Shown in pieces: positions 1 to 6,088 of a stretch of 9,707 bases of DNA. Origin of the DNA: AWTP1-13 sp041288195 (GTDB lineage: Bacteria; Pseudomonadota; Alphaproteobacteria; Rhizobiales; Hyphomicrobiaceae); assembly GCA_041288195.1 (NCBI GenBank), contig JBGGME010000164.1:1-9707 (forward strand). Reading direction: 5' to 3'. Position 1 is the first letter of the stretch; the number at the start of each line of letters is the position of its first letter. A model generated the notes under the pieces. It saw nothing but the letters and a program-made list of their open reading frames with translations. It was not told where the DNA came from and searched no databases. The position numbers were made by a program, and so were the translations under genes.

Positions 1-86
1 CGCCGGAAGCGCCGCCACACGGTCGCCCAGTAGCCCGGCGACCGCGTGATCGGTGCATTGGCGTCCGCGTAGCTGGCGTCGAGCAT
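1..86 (-). CDS. ABC transporter permease, DppC-type, N-terminal fragment (cut by window edge)
   Basis: Only the first 28 codons are visible; the gene runs off the left edge. The translation starts MLDASYADANAP and reaches WATVWRRFRR, a cytoplasmic N-terminal tail ending in the basic WRRFRR stretch that usually precedes TM1 in DppC/OppC-type permeases. The ATG at 86-84 lies 4 nt after the stop codon of the DppB-type gene, and a GGAG Shine-Dalgarno sits 8 nt upstream of it inside that gene's end. Position as the second permease of a binding protein-DppB-DppC operon supports the call. The family forms a heterodimeric inner-membrane channel with the preceding permease. The ATPase subunits (DppD/DppF type) are expected further left. 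Too little is visible to judge whether the gene is intact. Confidence 0.75.
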   Translation of the reverse strand, partial: MLDASYADANAPITRSPGYWATVWRRFR

Positions 87-90
87 CGTG

Positions 91-1044
91 TCAGCTCCGC
101 TGGACGCGGGGGTCGAGCGCCGTCTGCAGCACGTCGACGGCGACGTTGAGGATGACGAAGAACATGGCGAGCACCAGGATCGTGCCCTGCAGCACCGGCA
201 GGTCGCGCTGGAAGATGGCGTCGTTGAGCAGCAGCCCTGTGCCGGGCCATGCGAACACCGTCTCGATCAGGATCGATCCGCAGAGCAGATAGCCGAGCTG
301 GATGCCCATCACCGCCAGCGCCGTCGGCGCGGCGTTCTTGACGACGTGGCGGAAGATGCCGAAGTCGGAGAGGCCTTTGGCCCGCAGGCCCGCGATGAAC
401 TCCTGCGACAGCGTTTCGGCGACGAGCGCTCGCACCGTGCGGGCGATGATGCCCATGGGGATCATCGACATCGTGACCGCCGGCAGGATCAGGTGGCGCA
501 CGTGCGCCCAATTCCACTTCCACGCCTCGGAGCCGCCGGGCCCCGCACCGGTCGGCGGCAGCCAGCCCAGGGTTACCGCGAATACGATCACCAGCACCAT
601 GCCGAGCCAGTAGTGCGGCACCGACACGCCCACGACCGAGACGGCGGAGGCGAGCTTGTCGATCCAGCTGTCGCGGAAATAGCCGGCGACGAAGCCGAAC
701 AGCGTCCCGAGCACGAAGCCGATGACGGTTGCGAGCGCAGCCAGCATAAGCGTGTTGTGCACCGCCTTGGTGACCTCGAGCACGACCGGGCGATTGGTGC
801 GGATGGAGGTGCCGAGGTCACCCTGCAGGGTGCGTCCCAGCCACTTGAAGAACTGCTCCCAGTAAGGACGGTCGAAGCCGTAGAGCGTCATCAGCTGCTG
901 CTTGAGGTTCTCCGAGGCATCGGGCGGAAGCACCGAGACGAGCGGGTCGCCAGGCGCCAGGTGCACCAGCATGAAGCACACGACCGCCACACCGAGCATG
1001 ATCGGTATGGTGTAGACGAGGCGCTTGCAGATGAAGATCAGCAT
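91..1044 (-). CDS. ABC transporter permease, DppB-type (peptide/opine/nickel family)
   Basis: A 317-aa integral membrane permease of the DppB/OppB family, which forms half of the inner-membrane channel of a solute importer. The N-terminus (MLIFICKRLVYTIPIMLGV) is the typical basic RL stretch running into TM1. HLAPGDP at about 28-34 and YGFDRPYWEQFFKWL at about 55-69 are the usual periplasmic motifs. The EAA loop that contacts the ATPase lies at about 215-240 (EFIAGLRAKGLSDFGIFRHV), and ETVFAWPGTG at about 261-270 is the diagnostic C-terminal motif. The frame stays open upstream to 1191, but 1044 is chosen because homologues begin with this hydrophobic stretch and a GAGAGG precedes it, rather closely (about 3 nt). 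The gene follows the binding-protein gene after 165 bp and nearly touches the next permease. Dipeptide, opine or other small amide-containing solutes are all possible substrates. Confidence 0.93.
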   Translation of the reverse strand: MLIFICKRLVYTIPIMLGVAVVCFMLVHLAPGDPLVSVLPPDASENLKQQLMTLYGFDRPYWEQFFKWLGRTLQGDLGTSIRTNRPVVLEVTKAVHNTLMLAALATVIGFVLGTLFGFVAGYFRDSWIDKLASAVSVVGVSVPHYWLGMVLVIVFAVTLGWLPPTGAGPGGSEAWKWNWAHVRHLILPAVTMSMIPMGIIARTVRALVAETLSQEFIAGLRAKGLSDFGIFRHVVKNAAPTALAVMGIQLGYLLCGSILIETVFAWPGTGLLLNDAIFQRDLPVLQGTILVLAMFFVILNVAVDVLQTALDPRVQRS

Positions 1045-1159
1045 CAGCCTCTCGCAGGCGGGCGTCCGGCGGCACCCCCATCCTGGAGCGCCGCCGCCGA
1101 AGGAGCAACGGCCGGCCCGGTGCCTCCACCCCTGCAGCCAATCGTACGGAACGTCGTCG

Positions 1160-1189
1160 GCAGGGTTGAGCGAGAATGCCCAACCCTGC
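1160..1189 (-). promoter_or_regulatory. Intercistronic stem-loop between binding-protein and permease genes
   Basis: GCAGGGTTG at 1160-1168 pairs perfectly with CAACCCTGC at 1181-1189, giving a 9-bp stem with a 12-nt loop. It lies 20 nt past the stop codon of the binding-protein gene. No T-run follows on the minus strand, so a simple intrinsic terminator is unlikely. In ABC-importer operons, hairpins at this place commonly stabilise the upstream transcript or attenuate readthrough, so that the binding protein is made in excess over the permeases. That role here is inferred from position and symmetry. Confidence 0.5.
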
Positions 1190-1209
1190 ACCGCGTTATT
1201 CTGTCAGCG

Positions 1210-2874
1210 CTACTCCAGGCTCACCGGCGCCAGGTCGACGAACCAGCTCTTGGGCTGCACGTAACCCTTGATCTTGGTGCTCATGGCGCGCGGGCCCACG
1301 TCGTGGGCGACCCACAGGAAGGGAGCCTCCTCGACGATGCGGGCGTGCAGCTTGGCGAGCGCCTCGTCGCGGTCCTTGTCGGCGAAGGCGGTGCGCGCCT
1401 TGGCGATCAGATCGTCGAACTCGGCGTTGCCGAAGTAGCCCCAGTTGTTGGAGACCGGCGGGAACGTCTTGGTCGAGGTGAAGCGCACCATGGCGAAGAA
1501 CGGGTCCATGGCCGCGAACGTCACGTTGGTGGCGTGCGCGCCGCGTGAGGTGGGGTCCTTGGCGCCCGCCCGCCAGTTCGTGAACAACGCGTTCCACTCG
1601 ATGACGTCGAGTTTGACGTCGAAGAAGCACTCCTTCAGCGCCTGCTGCAGGAACTCGTTCATCGGCACCGGCTGCATCTGGCCGGAGCCCGATGCGGAGG
1701 TGATGACCTTCACCTTGAGCAGCTTGCCGGGCCCGTAGCCTGCCTCCTGCATCAGCTTCTTGGCGGCGGGGAGGTCGTATTTGATCTCGAACTTCGGGTT
1801 CCCCCACCAGGGATGCCCGGGCGGCACCGTACCCTTGGGGACCTCCATCAGGCCACTGAGCGCCGACTTCAGCTCGTCGCGGTTGACGCAGAGGTTGGCC
1901 GCGTGCCGCACCTTCTTGTCGAGCCAGGGCGAGCCGTCCGCAAAGGAGAACTGCCACGGCCACACGTGCGGCTGCGCGTTCGCGGTGATGACGAAGCCCT
2001 TGTCTTTGATGCTCTTGACGGCATCGGGTGCCGGGTTCTCGATCCAATCGACCTGGCCCGAGAGGAGCGCCGCCGTGCGCGCGTTGGCCTCCGGCATCGG
2101 CTGGAGCACCACGCGGTCGATCTTAGGCTGGCGCTTGGGGTCCCAGTAGGCGGCGTTCTTGACGTACTCGGCGCGCTCGCGGGGCTGGAACTTTGCCATC
2201 TTGAAGGGCCCGGAGCCCGAGGCGTCGGCAGCGAAGGCGGCCCAGGCCTGCTTGGCCCGCTCTGCCTTGTCGGCGACCGAGGAGAGCGCGTCGTATTTCT
2301 TCTGCCAGTGGGCGGGGGAGGCGATGAAGAGGTTGGTGAGGTTGATGGGCAGGAAGCTGTCGGGCTCCTTGGTGGTGAGCTCGACCGTGGTGTCGTCGAT
2401 GGCCTTGGCCGACACGAGGTTCGGCATGCGGCTGACGGTGACGCCGATCTGGTCGGGTGCGAAGTGCGGCGCCTCCTTGTCGAGCACCTTCTGCACGTTC
2501 CACACGATGGCGGCGGCCTTCAGGTCGGAGCCATCGTGGAACTTGACGCCCTGGCGCAGCTTGAACACCCACTTGGTCTTGTCGGCGTCCGAGACCTTCC
2601 ACTCGGTGGCGAGACCGGGGATCAGCACGCTCGGCTTGTCGGCGGAGGAAAGGTCCCAGTGGGTCAGCGCGTCGTAGAGCGGGATGCCGGTGAAGCGGTT
2701 GCCCTCGAAGCCCTGGTCGGGCTGGCCGTGGGTCTTGGGGATGTCGGCGGCCGTCATGCCGATGCGCAGCACCTTCTCCTGCGCGAGCGCAGCCGTGGCG
2801 AGCGCGGCGGCGAGCACAGCCGACGTCGCGAACGTGGCTGCGAGCCTCTTCGGTATGATTGGTCTTCCCTGCAT
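1210..2874 (-). CDS. ABC transporter substrate-binding protein, SBP family 5 (peptide/opine type)
   Basis: A 554-aa periplasmic solute-binding protein that delivers ligand to the DppB/DppC-type permeases encoded downstream. The signal peptide has PKR at 8-10, a hydrophobic Ala/Leu core, and a probable signal peptidase I site after ALA at 31; no lipobox cysteine is present. The family-5 signature covers about 85-120 (LIPGLATEWKVSD, WVFKLRQGVKFHDGSDL). A second conserved stretch, KKVRHAANLCVNRDELK, follows in the middle of the protein. Length is normal for the family. The ATG at 2874 has a GGAG 8 nt upstream. The gene is divergent from the GntR regulator gene across a 223-bp region carrying the candidate operators, so it is the likely main regulatory target. 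Family 5 binds di- and oligopeptides, opines, glutathione and nickel chelates; the ligand cannot be read from sequence. The neighbourhood suggests an amide- or ureide-containing compound. Confidence 0.94.
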   Translation of the reverse strand: MQGRPIIPKRLAATFATSAVLAAALATAALAQEKVLRIGMTAADIPKTHGQPDQGFEGNRFTGIPLYDALTHWDLSSADKPSVLIPGLATEWKVSDADKTKWVFKLRQGVKFHDGSDLKAAAIVWNVQKVLDKEAPHFAPDQIGVTVSRMPNLVSAKAIDDTTVELTTKEPDSFLPINLTNLFIASPAHWQKKYDALSSVADKAERAKQAWAAFAADASGSGPFKMAKFQPRERAEYVKNAAYWDPKRQPKIDRVVLQPMPEANARTAALLSGQVDWIENPAPDAVKSIKDKGFVITANAQPHVWPWQFSFADGSPWLDKKVRHAANLCVNRDELKSALSGLMEVPKGTVPPGHPWWGNPKFEIKYDLPAAKKLMQEAGYGPGKLLKVKVITSASGSGQMQPVPMNEFLQQALKECFFDVKLDVIEWNALFTNWRAGAKDPTSRGAHATNVTFAAMDPFFAMVRFTSTKTFPPVSNNWGYFGNAEFDDLIAKARTAFADKDRDEALAKLHARIVEEAPFLWVAHDVGPRAMSTKIKGYVQPKSWFVDLAPVSLE

Positions 2875-2976
2875 GGGTGATACTCCGTGTCGTGCGTGAT
2901 CGATCGCGGGGTTGTACGTGTCGTCAGGAATGCCCGGCTAAAGTATGCATGGCTCGGCACGATTGGCTAGGGCAGG

Positions 2977-2988
2977 ATTGCATACAAT
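2977..2988. promoter_or_regulatory. Candidate GntR/FCD operator, site 1
   Basis: ATTGCATACAAT is a near-perfect palindrome, with arms ATTG and CAAT around a central AT and one mismatched base pair. It resembles the TTGTnnACAA-type operators of FCD-subfamily GntR regulators. It lies in the divergent region between the binding-protein gene and the GntR gene, 121 bp upstream of the regulator's ATG. It recurs 23 bp away as site 2. Binding by the adjacent regulator is inferred from family knowledge and position. Confidence 0.5.
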
Positions 2989-2999
2989 TTCGGCAGTGG

Positions 3000-3011
3000 A
3001 TTGCGTACAAT
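3000..3011. promoter_or_regulatory. Candidate GntR/FCD operator, site 2
   Basis: ATTGCGTACAAT differs from site 1 by a single base (A to G at position 6). The two sites are 23 bp apart centre to centre, about two helical turns, so two dimers could sit on the same DNA face. Each site is flanked by GGCAG, which occurs at 2971-2975, 2992-2996 and 3015-3019, so the whole unit looks like a tandem repeat. Read on the minus strand, the TTGTAC of this site and the TTGTAT of site 1 are 17 nt apart. They could double as weak -35 and -10 elements for the binding-protein operon, which would place the operators directly over that promoter. Confidence 0.5.
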
Positions 3012-3097
3012 TGAGGCAGCGAGCGAAGCCTCTTGCCAGTGCGCCGCGCTTGTTTCTGACTAGGGCGCCTGTCTCGGATCTCCTTGGCGCAAACACC

Positions 3098-3880
3098 ATG
3101 ACTCGAACACGAACTGCCGCAGCTCGATCGGGAGCGCTTGGCCTCGGAGTGCAGGGCGCGTCGCCGCCGCATGAGACCGGTCGCGCGGAGACCGTCTACA
3201 GGGACATCCATCTCGCCATCGTCGAGCATCGGCTGTCCCCGGGCACGCGGCTGCCGGAAGCACATCTGGCCCACGTGTTCGGCGTCAGCCGGACGCTCGT
3301 GCGGCAGGCTCTGCAGCATCTCGCGCACGATCACCTCGTCGTGCTGGAGCCCAACCGCGGCGCGCGCATCGCGGAGCCCTCCATCGACGAGGTGCGGCAG
3401 CTTTACGAGGTGCGGCGGCTGATCGAATGCAACATGCTCGCCGAAGGCGCCTCGCGCATCACGCGGGCGCGGCTCGCGGCTCTGCGGCGCAAGGTGGCGA
3501 GCGAGGCGCAAGCCAATGCGCGCGGCGACACGCTCGCGTCCATGCAGCTCGCCGGCGCCTTCCACCTCGACCTCGCAGAGGCGCTCGGCAATCGCATCCT
3601 CGTCGACATCCTGGGCGAGCTCATTGCCCGCGGCAACGTGGCGATCGCGCTCTACGAGCAGCGCGGCCGAGACATCTGCCGATGCGACGAGCACCGCCAG
3701 ATCGTGCGCCTGCTCGTGGCCGGAGAGACAGCGGCCGCCGTATCGGCCCTGCGCCGGCATCTCCTGGAGATTGGGGAGAGCCTGACCGCCGCCCGCCCGC
3801 CGCGAGGGCCCGTCAACCTGCGCGAGGTTCTGGGAAGGGCACCCGTAAAGCCGGCCAGGAAGGACCGGCGCGCCTCCTGA
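3098..3880 (+). CDS. GntR-family transcriptional regulator, FCD (FadR C-terminal) subfamily
   Basis: A 260-aa cytoplasmic DNA-binding regulator. The winged helix-turn-helix spans about 30-95, with LSPGTRLPEAHLA, the recognition region VFGVSRTLVRQALQHL and the wing LEPNRGARIAEPS. The FCD ligand-binding domain covers about 97-230 (DEVRQLYEVRRLIE, FHLDLAEALGN, DEHRQIVRLLVAGE, RRHL). Of the four metal ligands usual in FCD proteins, the histidines are visible at 156, 199 and 221, but the aspartate four residues before the first is Ala152. The ATG at 3098 is chosen because the upstream in-frame ATG at 2945 would put both candidate operators inside the gene. No good Shine-Dalgarno precedes 3098, so translation may be weak. 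FCD regulators are usually repressors relieved by a small carboxylate. Its divergent target would be the ABC importer, and the hydantoinase operon could be another. It converges on the hydantoinase gene with only 18 bp between stop codons. Confidence 0.92.
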   Translation: MTRTRTAAARSGALGLGVQGASPPHETGRAETVYRDIHLAIVEHRLSPGTRLPEAHLAHVFGVSRTLVRQALQHLAHDHLVVLEPNRGARIAEPSIDEVRQLYEVRRLIECNMLAEGASRITRARLAALRRKVASEAQANARGDTLASMQLAGAFHLDLAEALGNRILVDILGELIARGNVAIALYEQRGRDICRCDEHRQIVRLLVAGETAAAVSALRRHLLEIGESLTAARPPRGPVNLREVLGRAPVKPARKDRRAS

Positions 3881-3898
3881 GCCGCCGCCTGCCGCGCC

Positions 3899-5323
3899 TC
3901 ATTCCGGCCGGGGGACGGGACTGGCGTAGGGCGAGCGGTCGCGCGGGACATGCCGGCCCGTCCTGGAACTGGCCACGAGTGTGCCGTCGCGCACGACCGT
4001 CATCCCGCGCACCAGCGTCGTCACCGGCCAGCCCGTGACCTCGAGCCCTTCGTAGGGCGTGTAGTCCGAGCCGTGATGCAGCAGCGCCTGCGAGATCCTC
4101 ACTCGGCGCTCGGGGTCCCAGATGGCGATGTCCGCATCGGCGCCGACGGCGATCGTGCCCTTGCGCGGATGCAGCCCGTACATCTTGGCGTGGTTGGTGG
4201 CGGTGAGCGCCACGAACTGGTTCAGCGTGATGCGCCCCTTCACGACGCCCTCGGAGAACAGGATCGGCAGCCGTGTCTCCACGCCCGGAATGCCGTTCGG
4301 CACCCAGCGGAAGCTGGTGCGGCCCTTGGGAGCGAGCTTGCCCTCGGGGTCGTCGTAGCGAAACGGGCAGTGATCGGACGAGAATACCTGGAACACGCCC
4401 GTCTCCAACCCGAGCCAGCACGCCTTCTGGCTTGCCGCATCGCGCGGCGGCGGGCTGCACACGTACTTGGCGCCCTCCATGTTGAGGCCGTCGAGGTCCT
4501 TCTCCGTCAGCACCAGGTACTGCGGGCAGGTCTCGCCGAATACCTTCAATCCGCGCTGCTGCGCCCAGCGGATCTGCTCCATGGCTTCGCCGTTGGACAC
4601 GTGCACGATCATGATCGGCACGTCGACGAGCTCGGCGAGCGAGATGGCGCGGTGCGTCGCCTCGCGCTCCACGGCGATAGGTCGCGACGTCGCGTGAAAC
4701 CTGGGCGCCGTCTTGCCTGCCCGCTCCAGCCTCTCCGTCAGGAAACGAATGGCGTCATAGTTCTCGGCATGCACCATCACCAGCGCGCCGGTCTCGCGCG
4801 CTACCGAGAACACCTCGAGCAGCTCCATGTCCGACAGGGCGAGGTCCTGGTAGGTCATGAAGACCTTGAAGGAGGTGTAGCCGTCGGCGACGAGCGCGGG
4901 GAGCTCCTGGCCCAGCACCTGCGGGGTCGGGTCGGAGATGATGAGGTGGAAGCTGACGTCCGTGTGGCACTTGCCGTCCGCCTTGGCGTGGTAGTCCTTG
5001 ACCGCCTGGCGCAGGCTCTCGCCTTTCTGCTGCAGGCAGAACGGCATGACCAGCGTGTTGCCGCCGAAGGCTGCCGCGCGGGTGCCGCTCTCGAAGTCGT
5101 CCGCCATGACGATGCCGGGGCCGCTCGGCTGGGCGAAATGCACATGGCTGTCGATGCCCCCGGGGAGCACCAGCTTGCCGCGGGCATCGATGATCTCATC
5201 GGCGGTACCGAGGTCGTCGCCGAGCGCGACGATGCGGCCCTCGCGGATGCCGACGTCGCAGGCAACCGTGTCGCTGGCGGTCGCGACCTGTCCGCCTCGA
5301 ATTACCGTGTCGAGCTTGCCCAT
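3899..5323 (-). CDS. Hydantoinase / dihydropyrimidinase (cyclic amidohydrolase)
   Basis: A 474-aa metal-dependent hydrolase of the amidohydrolase superfamily. The family opens cyclic ureides and imides such as hydantoins, dihydropyrimidines and allantoin-like rings to N-carbamoyl acids. All expected binuclear-centre ligands are visible: HVH at 60-62, the carboxylated lysine K153 in SFKVFMTY (with Y158), H185 in VHAEN, H241 in VHVSN, and D317 in SSDHCPF. ETCPQYL at 264-270 is a further family signature. Length is normal. The ATG at 5323 has GAGAGG 5 nt upstream, overlapping the stop codon of the racemase-like gene, and the intergenic gap is 9 nt; translational coupling is likely. It is the last gene of the MFS-amidase-racemase-hydantoinase operon. 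D-hydantoinase and dihydropyrimidinase cannot be separated by eye. The lack of a carbamoylase or pyrimidine-reductase gene nearby argues against a standard pyrimidine pathway. Confidence 0.93.
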   Translation of the reverse strand: MGKLDTVIRGGQVATASDTVACDVGIREGRIVALGDDLGTADEIIDARGKLVLPGGIDSHVHFAQPSGPGIVMADDFESGTRAAAFGGNTLVMPFCLQQKGESLRQAVKDYHAKADGKCHTDVSFHLIISDPTPQVLGQELPALVADGYTSFKVFMTYQDLALSDMELLEVFSVARETGALVMVHAENYDAIRFLTERLERAGKTAPRFHATSRPIAVEREATHRAISLAELVDVPIMIVHVSNGEAMEQIRWAQQRGLKVFGETCPQYLVLTEKDLDGLNMEGAKYVCSPPPRDAASQKACWLGLETGVFQVFSSDHCPFRYDDPEGKLAPKGRTSFRWVPNGIPGVETRLPILFSEGVVKGRITLNQFVALTATNHAKMYGLHPRKGTIAVGADADIAIWDPERRVRISQALLHHGSDYTPYEGLEVTGWPVTTLVRGMTVVRDGTLVASSRTGRHVPRDRSPYASPVPRPE

Positions 5324-5332
5324 GCCGGCCTC

Positions 5333-6082
5333 TCAGGTGTCTTTGCGCTCGATGCGTCGCGCCAGCGCCGCCTGTATCCCGCTCGTCTCCTTGGCGCCGG
5401 GACGGCGGAAAGTGCCGACGGTGGGCTTGGCCGTCCCCAACGCGACGAGCGTCTCGGCGAGCTTCACGGCGGCCTGGATCGGATCGACGACCGGCACGGG
5501 GATGCGATGCTTGACGCGGTCCGTCAAGCCGGCGAGCGGCGCGCCCGAGAAGATGACGACGTCGGCCTGCGCGTCGGCGACGAGTCGATTGGCAAGCTCG
5601 ACCAGAAGGTCCGCCATCTCGTCGCGCACCTCCAGGATCGACGAGAATGGGCCGCCGAGCGCATACACGCCGGCGCAGCGCGCTTGGAGGCCGTGCATCT
5701 CGACGCAGTCCTGATACCAAGGCTTCAAGGCCTCGGCGAACGTCACGATGGCGAACTTGCGGCCGAGCATACAGGCCGTCAGCATCGCCGCCTCCGACAT
5801 GCCGACGACGGGGATGTCGAACAGCTCGCGCGCGCCGAACAGGCCGGGGTCGCCGAAGGCGGCAATGACGGCGCCGTCAGCGCCGCGGTGATGCTCGGCC
5901 AGCATCTCGAGCACGATCGTGCCGCCGATCTGCGCCTCCGCGCGGCTGGCGATATAGGGAAGGCCGCGGGGGGCGGTCAGCGGGACCAGCGCCGTTCCTG
6001 GCGCCGCGACCTTGACGGCGGCATCGTGGAGCCGTCGGGTGACGCCTTCGCTGGTGTTCGGATTGGCAAGCAGAATGCGCAT
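5333..6082 (-). CDS. Asp/Glu/hydantoin racemase-family protein lacking both catalytic cysteines
   Basis: A 249-aa protein of the Asp/Glu/hydantoin racemase superfamily. True members racemise hydantoins, allantoin, Asp or Glu by a cofactor-free two-base mechanism using a pair of cysteines. Family hallmarks are the N-terminal RILLANPNTSE, FGDPGL at 76-81, the central VVGMSEAAM at 92-100, and VPVVDPIQAAVKLAE at 196-210. The first catalytic cysteine (hydantoin racemases read VIAC-F-x-DPGL) is Ala75 here. The second (GCAG-M) aligns without gaps to Gly180 in FSGAPLAGL. Remaining cysteines (104, 126, 136) are at other positions. Cys-based racemisation is therefore unlikely; the protein may be an isomerase, decarboxylase-like or binding member. 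The ATG at 6082 lies 6 nt after the amidase stop codon, with GGAGG 12 nt upstream and GAAG closer. The gene sits between amidase and hydantoinase in one operon, so a role in the same pathway is likely. Confidence 0.88.
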   Translation of the reverse strand: MRILLANPNTSEGVTRRLHDAAVKVAAPGTALVPLTAPRGLPYIASRAEAQIGGTIVLEMLAEHHRGADGAVIAAFGDPGLFGARELFDIPVVGMSEAAMLTACMLGRKFAIVTFAEALKPWYQDCVEMHGLQARCAGVYALGGPFSSILEVRDEMADLLVELANRLVADAQADVVIFSGAPLAGLTDRVKHRIPVPVVDPIQAAVKLAETLVALGTAKPTVGTFRRPGAKETSGIQAALARRIERKDT

Positions 6083-6088
6083 CGGACT

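Noticed and set aside
1068..1098. GGCGGC/GCCGCC inverted repeat upstream of the DppB-type gene
   Set aside because: Short, built from simple GC triplets with a 16-nt or longer loop; not distinguishable from compositional background.
88..1548. A 486-codon plus-strand open frame opposite the permease and binding-protein genes
   Set aside because: Antisense shadow in GC-rich DNA; low-complexity His/Arg/Asp-rich translation, while the minus strand has clear family motifs.
1813..2880. A 355-codon plus-strand open frame opposite the binding-protein gene
   Set aside because: Antisense shadow of a well-supported gene, with no recognisable domain.
2898..2905. GATCGATC palindrome in the 5' leader of the binding-protein gene
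   Set aside because: Short palindrome common by chance; unlike the operator repeats it has no second copy nearby.
3033..3062. Possible promoter for the GntR gene (TTGCCA followed by TGACTA)
   Set aside because: The -35-like hexamer has a partner that matches the -10 consensus at only one position; no promoter could be supported.
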